Source: Thermomucor indicae-seudaticae (taxonomy: Eukaryota; Mucoromycota; Mucoromycetes; Mucorales; Lichtheimiaceae). Taken from it: a stretch of DNA of 19,387 nucleotides. Within the stretch, counting starts at the first letter, position 1. Every line of letters begins with the position of its first letter. The stretch is from the NCBI GenBank assembly GCA_000787465.1, contig JSYX01000640.1, positions 1 through 19,387 of the forward strand, given 5' to 3'. The notes below the pieces were generated by a model. The model made no database searches, was not told the DNA's origin, and saw only the letters and a list, made by a program, of their open reading frames with translations. A program made the translations under genes and the position numbers. Of this stretch, positions 1-9,399 are shown in pieces.

Positions 1-677
1 AACAAATGAATACGGGAGTAGCTAATTTCTTTTAGATTAGATAAACTTCTACGAGCAGATATATGTTCATTGGACAATAGCATGTGTAGAGATAATGGTA
101 ACCAGCGAAGAGCGCTTAACGAACGTAAACAGAAATAAGCGCTCTACCTTCGTTTCGCTTTGCTTCGGGAAACCGACAGCCTATGAGTCGGTCCAAAAAA
201 CCGTAGAGACCTTTGTTGAGGTTCATACCCGAAAAGGAAGCGTCTAAAAACTTTCAAAGCAGTTGTACACCTTTAAATACCTAATAGAAAAAAAACAGCT
301 TTGGTTTGGCCTGTGTACATGTGCCTTCCCGCTGCCGTCTGTGTCATTCGATACCTTTTGCGAAGTTAACGCATAAAATGTGCTCAGGATGGAGTGTTTC
401 CGTCAATGTAGCCTGATCAGGGAAAAAAATGAATCATGCAAGCGGGATCTAAGCAGACTGTGATATTACGAAGAGAGGTAGCAGTTTCTGGCTCTACATA
501 AAGCTGGAAGCGTTGATTATACGTAAAGCCGATGCTCCTATCTATTTGTGCGCGCTGTTGTGAAAGACGAGAGACGTACGATACCTAAGTGTCACATTGA
601 GTTTGTTCGGTCCACAGTCCTAAAAGGTCTCGATTGGCTATATGATGTACGTTGCTTATCATGGCGATGACATTCCA
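1..677. other. Gene-free left flank
   Basis: No ORF of convincing length or protein-like composition is seen on either strand. The only structured item is a hairpin at 109-145, listed separately. No tRNA, rRNA or recognisable transposon protein is visible. Confidence 0.5.
109..145. repeat. Perfect 10-bp inverted repeat (hairpin)
   Basis: The arm AGAGCGCTTA at 109-118 is exactly complementary to TAAGCGCTCT at 136-145, leaving a 17-nt loop. No oligo-T run follows directly and no ORF lies next to it, so a terminator role is not supported. It could be a remnant of a small inverted-repeat element. Confidence 0.6.
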
Positions 678-859
678 TACGGTACCCGCGCCGATATATC
701 GATATTTGATAAATCAATATTCTCGATATACCGATCGATCTCTGCAATCACGGATTTGCCTTTTCCAAGAGCATGCCCACTTGATATAACGATATTCTTG
801 ATATAACGATCGCATTTTTTTCGTCATGGGTCCTATCGATATATCGCGCGGGCACTGTA
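678..859. mobile_element. MITE-like element with ~27-bp TIRs and TA flanks
   Basis: The left end (678 onward) starts TACGGTACCCGCGCC and continues GATATATCGATA. The reverse complement of the right end (859 backward) starts TACAGTGCCCGCGC and continues GATATATCGATA. The two arms agree over about 27 positions, with two substitutions and one single-base gap. TA sits at both outer edges, as expected for a TA target duplication of the Tc1/mariner/pogo superfamily. The interior is AT-rich and has no coding capacity. It contains a direct repeat of TTGATATAACGAT at 781-793 and about 799-811. A non-autonomous element is the best reading; the superfamily is inferred from the TA flanks and terminal sequence only. 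Confidence 0.65.
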
Positions 860-3800
860 TGTAATGCAAGAACCCAAAGTCTCACCGAAACAAATGGCTG
901 GCCAAGGTAGAGATATGTCAACATGAAGAAAACATCTATTGATATAAAATTCTTGTTCATCGCAGTTTGATACCAAAATGCAGGATACCTTTCCAAGCAA
1001 GCTCATGGCAACATTGTAATCTACGTATTCATCTGTTATCGTTGTCTTTCGCCGCGGATTTTGATCACTTCTGCAACGGGTACATTTTGTATTCCAACTT
1101 TCGGAATTGCCCAGAGCACACGTAAAAGTTGAAGTTGCAGAGAATAACTGTTCTCTTTAAGGAGCGTGTTTATTGAAAAAAGTCAATGCTATATACGGCG
1201 GCGGGCATGACGAGACCGTGCGCTGATGTTAACGCCTGCGCCAGACTTATTAGAAGTGGCTTTTTCGATACTTATGGCCGTGTCATTGCGCAGTCCACGC
1301 CGCTGATAATGATGCCTGCTGGCCACGCTCGCTTGTGCTATCCGTGCAGCACCTCACTGTTATTTCTCACACTGTATTTGAACCAGTTGTCTCCTATGTT
1401 ATAGATTGCTCAGACAGGTTATTCAGTATCTGATGGTGTGTAACTCCCTTCACCCGCGAGTTACGCTTTGTGGCAGACGACCGTGCACGCGTCTAATGAT
1501 TCGTCGGCATTGCTCGATCATTACCACAGCAATGAGCAAAAGTGGTCAGGCGGGAACTTGAGTATATCACTGAAAGTTCACGGTTCGTTTCGTGTCACAC
1601 TGTAATCGACAGAGTTCAATCAAAGTCATTACGGCGCATCCTCTTGGTGCTGCTTCTGCGCAGCATGAATCTGCTTTGTGCATGCAAGCCAAGTTCATGC
1701 AGCAGTAACGGCGCTAATTCAAAATAATCCAATCCAATGTCCGATCGGCCCTGGAAAAAAAGGTATAAAAGGGCGCGACAATTGGTCTGTGCTTTTGTTT
1801 TTCATCTTTCAATTTTCCCTTTTCATGGAGGCACGGTGGGCTGAATTGGTGTGTCTGCATGCAAGCTCTTATGGCTGTCTTGTGTTGCTTGAATGGCTGA
1901 CGTGTTCCTGTGTCGCATTCAGTACTTTCTTGCACTCCCGTTGGCACCTGGTGGTCATTTGAGCTAAACTTCCACACAGGGGAAGTCGTAGGCAGAGAAT
2001 GAAGTGCTGCTAGTGAGTTCCATGAAGGAAGGACAGACAGTGAAATTGAAATGAACCCATTATTTGTTTACTGTTTAATGACATTAATCTGTCGTTAAGC
2101 TGAATTTTTTGAAGGTCCCTGGTGGGCCGAAAAATCAAAAAGAAAATTATAAACAACTTCGCGCTCTGCAGAGTGGTGCATGCGTTATACTTCCAGCACA
2201 CGATTTAGGCGATCAGTCAGTGAGTCATTTAGATATAATAGGAGCGCATGAGGCTGCGATGCTCGCTGTGATGTACGGATCAATTGCATCAGGATTAAAG
2301 TGGGCGATCTCTTTGCACGATCATCGCGTGTCCGGATTACAGTGAGCAAACTGGTCGCACACAGCATTGGAATCAAAAACGGCAGTAATCAGTATCGCTT
2401 GGAGAGAGCCGTCGGCAACGCCTCAGAGGCGGGTGAAGGGGCCGGCCTGAGGTGCTGTTGACGCCCTAGCGTGAAATCAGTAGTAGCCATAGACTCACAC
2501 TCAATAAAGTATAGAATGCTATCCGAGTTTTCAAAGGTCCATTTCTGGACGCGAAACGTCCAACAAGTGAGAGAACGGGCCTGCTGTATAGCACTAAGTT
2601 TGTCCTCTTCACTGTGCGGAAGTTGACAGCGAAGGGCTTCCGAAGCGCAAATGCGACATTTGCCGAAAAGAAAAGGCCTTGGCTTAATTAATAATGACAA
2701 GTGTGTTTCTTTTGTACATGCAAGCGGTATCATCTGCGAGGCCTTGATACCGTCTCGAAGGTGCCAGAGAAATCCGTGGGGTCCTTGATTCAGTGTTTTG
2801 GATCTAGACTATTACGTGCGGTATTCGGTGTCCACCCACTTTAGGATACCTCGTTTTGAATCGAGTGTTCCGTCTTTGACAAAGGCAACCGTAAAAAAAA
2901 CGTGCAAGCGCGTTTGCAGCTACTCAGTTTGATTGCTTGCGCATTTCGCATTGGCAACGCTCAGAACCAGGTTGTGTCGATAACGGAGTATGGAACCGAA
3001 ATGGCTGCTTCAGGGACGAAAACGCAGCGAGATGGGCCCAATTCCGTTCCCGTTTCGGAATTGGGTCTCGTGGTCATTGCAATTTCGAAAGCATGGCTAC
3101 AAACACTGCTTCACGGTTACGCGCGTCCAGTAGCCGGCAACATCCTTAGAGGAATTGCATCATCACTTGAACAATTGACTTGAGCCTTTCCCGGGACCAG
3201 GTCTGGATGGGTCCCGATTCCTGTCGGGGACAAGGATTTTTGCAAACTGTATTGTGTAGGGCATCTGCTTCGTCGGCGCCTTCCGTTTGGAGGAGGTAAA
3301 GAGAGGCAACAATAACTAGGGGAAACATGTACAAAACAAGCGACCAAGACGACGTACAATAGCAACAGGACGTCAACAGTCAGTCAGGCGTCCAGATTCC
3401 ACATAGGAAGAAGAAGGCATGCCACGCAACAAGATTGTCACGGCGTCTAGAGGTAATAACTGGTTCCATCTCATGCTATTCGATCTATTGATCAGTTCAA
3501 TGCGATTCAGCGTCGAGTAGTGCGTAATGTGTCCTCTGGTCAGCGACTGTCCCAGAAAACCATTGGTTCTTCGGTTGCACGGCTAGGGTGCGTTACCTGG
3601 GCCATGATCCTGTGATAAGTGCTTCCTGACTGCATATTTTTGTTAATGTGTACAAAGATAGCGATTTGATCTCTTCCATATTGTATGATAACTCAAGGCA
3701 GCTTAGTCACTTGAGTATGAGCAATCGAACCCCCGTTTCCCAGCTCGCATGCGTACTTAAAAATGCTCAGCGAAGCGGCACTCATGGGAGAAAAAGAGCC

Positions 3801-4867
3801 CCCCGTTTTAGCCTCGCTTTCCTTTGCAGTCGAGTTACCGATCGGAATAATTATCACAGCTTTTAATAGTAAACAGATGATTATCCAAAGTGAAGGAAGA
3901 AAGTTGCTTTGTAAAGTCAGTAATCCAAGGAAATGAGCATCTTCCCCAAAGATCATTAACAAGAGTACTATCACATGGAACGAAGTCTTTCAATGGGCAC
4001 GTTTCCTAGATGCCTGCCTCTATGTAAGTAAGACTGTAGAGAGCCTATAGACAGGGATTCTTCATAAATATGCAATCAAAAAGAATCGAAAACCGTACAA
4101 GGCAGTGATGGCAGTAAGATGGTCTTTCCTATCGGGCCATGTACACAACACAACCGAACGTGATGTTTTAAATGATAAATGACAATGACCGGCACTGATC
4201 TTTAATAATGATAAAGAAGCATAAACAGGGTGTTTTTCTTCTATGCATAAATGTTACGATGAGTGGATGGCCAAGGGGATACTGTGGCCGAACAAATCGA
4301 AGAAAACGCAGCCAATCTCTTTTCTTTTCTCGGAGGGAGATGGACGTCAAAGGTATCGCCGCTGCTCGTGCTGCCGTTATCCGAGTCTGCTGGTATAGTT
4401 TTTTGGTCGTGAATAAATGTGCAGCGAACGCCATAAAGACAAGTGCCCGTCATGTGATAAGTTCGGCAGATTTCCGTCTTGTATCGAGCATGACGCTGAA
4501 CGCTCCGTAGTTCATGCTCTCCATGAGCGAATCGACATTTCTTACCGTATCTTGAAGAATAGACAAGTGTGTGAATCGTGGGGTCTAGACAAATTCATAC
4601 AAGAAATGAAAAAAACTCACCGACAATAACCGAGTTCGGACCAATTGCGACACATTTCGGTCTTGTAGAGTTCAGGTTTTTTATCGGGATGGAAACTCTT
4701 CTTCGAGACTGTACAATCCATGATTCAAGAAGAGGAGAGAAAAGAAGTTGAAGAAAAATGAAGTGTGAGAAAAGAGCAGTAAATATAAAAAAGATTCGGA
4801 ATAGGCAGATTTGCAAGGATCATTTGAGAACTGGACCATCAAGTTTATAGAAATACAGTAAACAACC
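860..4867. other. Long stretch without a recognisable gene
   Basis: About 4 kb in which both strands carry only short ORFs (mostly under 100 codons, the longest 114 codons on the minus strand at 2389-2733). None shows a family motif, a plausible exon chain or a conserved domain I can recognise. Base composition is mixed to AT-rich. Two local hairpins (3037-3065 and around 3191-3215) are the only structures seen. A lineage-specific small gene or an untranslated transcript cannot be excluded without RNA data. Confidence 0.45.
3037..3065. repeat. Perfect 10-bp inverted repeat (hairpin)
   Basis: CCCAATTCCG at 3037-3046 pairs exactly with CGGAATTGGG at 3056-3065 around a 9-nt loop. A second, shorter inverted repeat (CGGGACC and GGTCCCG, roughly 3191-3215) lies 125 bp downstream. 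No ORF or tRNA-like fold accounts for either. Confidence 0.55.
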
Positions 4868-5290
4868 ATGATATGGGGTGGTGCTGTCCTGGGTACCACT
4901 GCTACCTCCCAAGCATTTCCCTTTTTTGGGGACACATGGTACACCTCTTCCTTCTTCCGGTTCCGAGAGACCATTTCCAAATCGGCATGCTTCATCCAAG
5001 TAAAGGACATGAATGGAACCAGAAATCCTTTCTCGAACGCGCGCGTCTTCTTTATCGAATATTTTCCCGGTGTACCATAACAACAAATCACGGTAGCCAT
5101 TTGCCCCGAAAATGTGTGCACCGAGCCAAAGCCGTATGATCTCGGAATGTCTGGAAGATGGGCGTTGACAGGCAACAAGTGATGCGAGATTTCGTCTCGA
5201 GCACGAGATATGAGGGAACCCTGGTCGTATCAGTATAGACTTCTTTGAAAGTGCATAGCAAAAGCCCTGGACCGGTTCGATCGTCCAAAT
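4868..5290 (+). pseudogene. Coding-like stretch broken by stops, unidentified
   Basis: The plus frame that opens with ATG at 4868 reads 70 codons to a TAA at 5078-5080. It then continues in the same frame with protein-like composition, interrupted only by a few further stops, to about 5290. A segment around residues 27-66 is rich in aromatic and basic residues (for example TWYTSSFFRFRETISKSA). That vaguely recalls the C-terminal parts of transposon-borne proteins, but I cannot name a family. The minus strand has a competing 165-codon ORF (4681-5178) whose distal part is low-complexity Phe/Leu and looks less like a protein. This is either a decayed gene fragment or chance; confidence is low. 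Confidence 0.2.
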
Positions 5291-5631
5291 TTAAAGATTG
5301 ATCATGCTACCCAGTCAGCAAAACAAGTGTCCCCCTTCGGAGGAGATATGCATGAACGTTGTTGTGGCTTGCCCTGTATCTATCTAGCAATTGGCAAGTA
5401 TATGTTCGATTCGTTCCCCAGGACCCGTCTTGAAGAGCGGATTCAGGCCCCAAGAAAAACGAGCGCCGCGCTCTGACCATGAGCCATGTGAACTACTGAA
5501 TTTGGGATCATGCTTAAAGCTGGTTACCTCGAAAATTTGGTTCGAGGGAAAATAAGCATTGCTTCGGACGAATTCAATATTTAGGCCATAGTCCTTCTTT
5601 CTCAGAGAAACGACCGAAACGTTCCCGCCTA

Positions 5632-5917
5632 TACAGTGCCCCCGCTCAGTTGGGTCAATGGATATTTCGACAATCATCTAAAGAGCATCAATGAACTTTG
5701 ATCCGGTCCACTGTTGAAAAAGAAATGGTTTTTGGTTTCAGCTGGTCAGATCCAAGTTCTTTTACTCGTTCTTCGAATTCTAACAAAATTTTCGACTTTC
5801 TATAAGTTCCAACACAGAAGCTTACGCGGACTCCATTGACCCCCAGTTGCTGATCAGAAGCTTCCGCTGATTATGGAGATCATTCCATTTACATCGAAAT
5901 GTCGTGCGGGCACTGTA
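5632..5917. mobile_element. Degenerate MITE-like element, TA-flanked
   Basis: The left end at 5632 reads TACAGTGCCCCCGC. The right end, read backward from 5917 on the complement, is TACAGTGCCCGC. The terminal 12-13 bases match with one extra C, and the same motif ends the elements at 678-859 and 6875-7005. TA lies at both outer edges. Beyond the termini the arms diverge, so the pairing of these two ends into one 286-bp element is an inference. No ORF is present inside. Confidence 0.4.
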
Positions 5918-6260
5918 TTATTCGCGGGCTCCCAGTCGTCCTTCCCGTCGAGGGTAGAAGCGTCCTGGAATTTATGCCTGCTCAAGGCTCCAGGTATATT
6001 AGCTGTCCACTTACTTTACTGGTGCGTAGACTTTACCATATTGATTCCATTAGGTCAAGGTCTACTTTTCTGCAATGGCAGACCTCCTTGACTACATGCG
6101 GGCCCTCCCTCCGGCCTCCGTGCCTTGGACCAACAGGGCGAGCAGCTTGCCGCCGAATGTTCGGCTATTTGAGCTTTGGAAACCACAGGGTGATTGTGAC
6201 GAATTTTGCCTTCTTTAGTCTCTCCAGCTAAATAGCAGATCTCAATATTACTTAGCGATA

Positions 6261-6354
6261 AACGGTTCTACTCCGGAGGAATGAAGACGTGGCAGTGGAT
6301 CGTACTATACAGCAATATAATATATTAACCCTGCCGCGTCTTCCGGAAACCGTT
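6261..6354. repeat. Long imperfect inverted repeat
   Basis: Three blocks pair in order: AACGGTT (6261-6267) with AACCGTT (6348-6354), CCGGA (about 6273-6277) with TCCGG (about 6342-6346), and GAAGACGTGGCAG (6283-6295) with CTGCCGCGTCTTC (6331-6343, one mismatch). The central loop is AT-rich (about 35 bp). This could be a palindromic MITE or a transcribed hairpin. Confidence 0.55.
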
Positions 6355-6788
6355 GCCATGCGCAGCGTACACCCGCAACCTGCCGGAACTGGACTGGCCC
6401 CTAGATGGGATGCTTCTTCGATAACCCGAACGCGCTGATTGCGTATCCTGACGACAAGTCGATTTTTGGCTTGGTCGTCTTAACGGACACGAACAGACCG
6501 CTTATGGAACATGATTTTAAAAGCAAGGCAGATTTGGCTTAAAGGCGCGAGTTCGACCTCGCTGTCTGCGCTCAGCAAGTATCCAAGACCTTTAGGTGGC
6601 TGAATACGACAGCTTCGCACAGACACCATCCACGGCTTTGTACAAGGTTACGTAGAGATGATTTCTCTTGCAGCAATGGGTTTTTATACGCTGTCCTCTG
6701 ATGCCACTGAGGGCCAACAGCAAAGAGAAGTTGATGGCCTAGGGAATGACTGGTGCCGTCAGATTGACGGGCACACCCTGCTGCATCT

Positions 6789-6812
6789 AGCGAAGCGATC
6801 AGCGAAGCGATA
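6789..6812. repeat. Two tandem copies of a 12-bp unit
   Basis: AGCGAAGCGATC at 6789-6800 is followed directly by AGCGAAGCGATA at 6801-6812. The unit length is a multiple of three, and in the short plus-strand ORF at 6658-6867 it gives the repeated pattern AKRS-AKRY. Confidence 0.6.
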
Positions 6813-6874
6813 CGCAGAATGGTATGGCCGCTGTCGAGTCCAAGGTCTAGCTGAAGAAGACGAGTAAAATCCAG

Positions 6875-7005
6875 TACAGTGCCCGCTCGATTTAATGGTC
6901 AGTCCGGTGGACCAGAAAAGGTATGTTGTCTACTGTGGATTCTTAGTTTGGTAGCAGACGATTGATCACCGTGTCGAAGTACCACTATATTCAATGGGCA
7001 TTGTA
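6875..7005. mobile_element. MITE-like element, 131 bp, TA-flanked
   Basis: The left end (6875 onward) is TACAGTGCCCGCTCGATTTA. The complement of the right end (7005 backward) is TACAATGCCCATTGAATATA. The first 25 positions agree at 18, and TA lies at both edges. The left terminus is identical over 12 bases to the right ends of the elements at 678-859 and 5632-5917, which points to one family. It has no coding capacity. Confidence 0.5.
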
Positions 7006-7307
7006 TGTGGTGCATACTTTATGATGATGGCGTTCTCTTTATCTCCTCTCGCGTCCTTCACTCTCCCTTCGAACAATGTTTTAGACTGTAAGAAAAGGTT
7101 AGTTGGAACTGTCTGATATCAAGTACGCGCATGGTCGCTCAACCCCGGTGCCAGCACCACTATGAGCCATCATTGTAACTAGCCTGCCGCAGTATATTGC
7201 ACGTCATATGTCGATCAAATGTACATGGCATAATAGTGGAAAAGTTTTGTCCTTTAAGCTCCTTTGAGAGCAAACATATTCCACAGAGGGTGCCAATTAT
7301 TGAGGGG
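7006..7307. other. Spacer between MITE-like element and F-box gene
   Basis: No coding or RNA feature is seen. This is the 3' flank of the F-box gene on the minus strand. I did not find a clear AATAAA signal on that strand close to the gene's end. Confidence 0.4.
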
Positions 7308-9359
7308 TCATAACGGCTCTTGCACAAGAGGCCTTAAATTGAACGCAGAGCGCAAGGTATCCCAAACAAACTTTTCAGAAAACTCAACGTTCTTCATGTG
7401 AATAGGTGTGCTGACTAATTTAGGATACTCGAAGGTGTTCCAATCTTCCCCCTCTTGCCTTCAAGACGTTGTCAGCTCGAGCGATCATGATCGCATCGAG
7501 TGAGTAGCAAGTGCAGGTACATGGCCAGGTCCCTGCACCCACGAATGTGTGACAGACCCGCAAGATGCGCAGCGTCTGGATACCGTACACGACATCATCT
7601 ATATCCAAACCATGCAAAAGCTGGCAGTCGATCTCCCGTTCCTTGAGGAGGCTGAACTTGCCACTAATGTCTGGACAAAACTGGTTGATGCCGAAGGGAG
7701 TGACATTGGCACAGTTGTGAAGTCGGACGACCGACAGATTGCAGCAGCCGGCCAGCTGATACAAGATCACATCGGTGATGCTGGCCACCGAATGGTACAG
7801 CTCGCTGACCGTGAATACCTGCAAGTCGGGGCAACCGCAGAAGACTTTGGCCATCACCTCGTCCAGTGAATGCGTGCATGGGATGACGTTGACGCGATCG
7901 CATTGCTCGGATGTCAGACGAAGCTCGCGCAGTTTGGGTGCACCGCCTTCGCCCAACTTGATGAGCGTCTTCCAGAACAGCTCGGTCCCGTTGTAGACGA
8001 GATGTAGGACTTGGAGTGATTTTTGGCATCGTTTCAGCACCGCGTAGAGATCGTTCTTGTCAATATATATAGTGTTCCCCGCCTGTGAGAAAAAGTCTGC
8101 GCAGGCCCGCCGGTGTATCTGGAAGGTATGTGGTAAGGGCAGCATCCGGGTACTAAAGGACGGCTTCAGGGCTGGGAACGCAGGCCATGGGCGATGCAAC
8201 AAAGCAGTCTAGGTACGGGCACCTCTTGAGTGCTTGTACGAGGATCGCACCGTGGTTGACGAAATCCTTTGAATCGATAAACAGATGCTGCAGACGAGGC
8301 GTGTGTCTGATGATTTCTTGGATCACATCACCGTACCGATGAGGCATGGTAGACGGGCTCATGTCGCTGGGTCGCCTGAGCTTTAAGGATATCTGGAGCT
8401 CTCTCAGGTTCGTGAGTGCATTGTACAATGTGAATCGAGGTTGCATGCGCGGGTCGCTGTTCGCTTTAGCCACGAGTCCAAGATGTGTCAGGTTTGGGCA
8501 GTTAACACTGAGGACGGAGGCCAGATCTCGAATGCCGACGCTGCATTCAATAAAAGTAACACGTCTCATGCGTTGCCCGCTAAGTTACAATATGTGAAAG
8601 AGTGTGAAGGCAACGTACGGTAATTTCCCGCTGACTGGAGGAAGGAAGGAAGGAAGAGGCAAGTCGTTAAACCACCCTCGTTTGTACAAGGGGGGGGCAA
8701 CAATCGAACTTACAAAAGCAAGTGCGGTGTGGATACTCCAGCTGGACAAGAAGTTCAAGCAGATAAATGATACCGGGTGCCGTTCCATCCAGGTCCACTG
8801 TGGTCACCTTACGCTCTACGATGTCTTCAACTACCCTTCTCTCCTCCTCGTGAAACTGCTTTTCACTCATGCGTTCCCAGAAACGAGGCAGTGCCGTGAG
8901 ATAACGGAACCAATGGCGACATACAGCCGTGCACCGCATCAGGTCGTCCCATGATAACCGCTCCAGGATATTTTCAAGAATTTCATGAGGCAGTTTGATC
9001 AGTGCAGTGTTGTATAACTCGATCCTGGTCTTGAGATGTTTTTCGTGGTCCAGCAGCTTACTATAACTATGATCGTCCTTTGATACCTCAATGAGTGCAC
9101 GTCGACGCGTTGCGAGGGCCTTGGCCCATTGACCGTCGGCCATTTGCAAATCGGCAAGCAAGCTGTACCCACGACTGGAGTTGGGCGCTTGTTGGATGAT
9201 TTCGATGGCGAGGAGACGCGCTAGGGCTCTGTCGCCAAGCTAAATGGCCTGGAGTGCACGATCTTCGATGGAAAGTGCAGAAGACGAGCCGATTTTTTGG
9301 ATCGCTCTTTTGAAAACCCGTTTTCCCAAGCAAATACTACTGCTAATTGAGAATCGCAT
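7308..9359 (-). pseudogene. F-box / leucine-rich-repeat protein gene, apparently decayed
   Basis: Reading leftward from ATG 9357-9359, just after a CT-rich tract, the frame encodes a TPR-like N-terminus, then an F-box (IKLPHEILENILERLSWDDL...VCRHWFRYL, about 8860-8990), then LRR-like repeats to about 7440. F-box proteins recruit substrates to SCF ubiquitin ligases through Skp1. One good 79-bp intron (8635-8713, gtaagt...ctccag, branch-like TTTAACGAC) joins the F-box exon in frame to the LRR exon. The frame is then broken by TAG 9240-9242, TAA 8585-8587 and TAG 8153-8155, each at a position where Gln would fit. Two frame changes follow: near the TA run at 8063-8071, and near a run of five C at 7448-7452. 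After the second, a family-like tail (FSEKFVWDTLRSAF) runs to TGA 7308-7310. An alternative is a functional gene starting downstream, ending at TAA 7420, with extra introns (a 64-bp intron 8153-8216, gtacct...ctttag, is possible). Confidence 0.6.
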
Positions 9360-9399
9360 AGAAAAAAGGGAAGAGAGAGAGAGCGAAAAAAAAGGGCGG
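9360..9399 (-). promoter_or_regulatory. Pyrimidine-rich tract upstream of the F-box start
   Basis: On the minus strand the 40 bases before ATG 9357-9359 are almost pure C/T, including a short CT repeat. The ABC gene and UBC6 also have pyrimidine-rich leaders, so this supports the chosen start. Its function as a core promoter element is inferred. Confidence 0.4.

Larger units (their letters stand above)
6075..6867 (+). pseudogene. Possible decayed gene: chain of protein-like ORF fragments
   Basis: An ATG at 6075 opens a 47-codon reading frame (MADLLDYMRALPPASV...) ending at TAG 6216-6218. In the same frame, after stops, an ATG at 6405 opens 45 codons (MGCFFDNPNALIAYPDDKSI...) ending at TAA 6540-6542. 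In another frame, 6658-6867 gives 69 codons ending GLAEEDE. The pieces have balanced amino-acid composition, unlike most chance ORFs nearby, but no motif that I recognise. The stops and the frame change argue for an inactivated gene or a fragment of one. Splicing cannot be excluded, although no clean 60-bp intron joins them. An inverted repeat (6261-6354) lies inside. Confidence 0.25.

Noticed and set aside
2389..2733. 114-codon minus-strand ORF
   Set aside because: Composition and length are compatible with chance in a 4-kb gene-free region; no motif or splice context.
3715..3760. GGGGGTTCGATT on the minus strand suggesting a tRNA T-arm
   Set aside because: The sequence after the loop does not pair with the G run, and no cloverleaf forms.
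4681..5178. 165-codon minus-strand ORF
   Set aside because: Its second half is low-complexity Phe/Leu from an AT-rich tract, with no domain, and the plus strand competes; not listed as a gene.
6535..6565. B-box-like GAGTTCGACC suggesting a tRNA
   Set aside because: The T-loop would have six instead of seven bases, and no D-arm, anticodon arm or acceptor stem can be built around it.
7549..7869. 106-codon plus-strand ORF opposite the F-box gene
   Set aside because: It is the antisense of a clear LRR frame and has no motif of its own.
8153..9242. Nuclear code change with TAA/TAG read as Gln
   Set aside because: The intact genes in the same window end at TAG (ABC), TAA (LCB2) and TGA (UBC6) exactly where the families end, so the standard code applies. 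Frame changes also point to decay.
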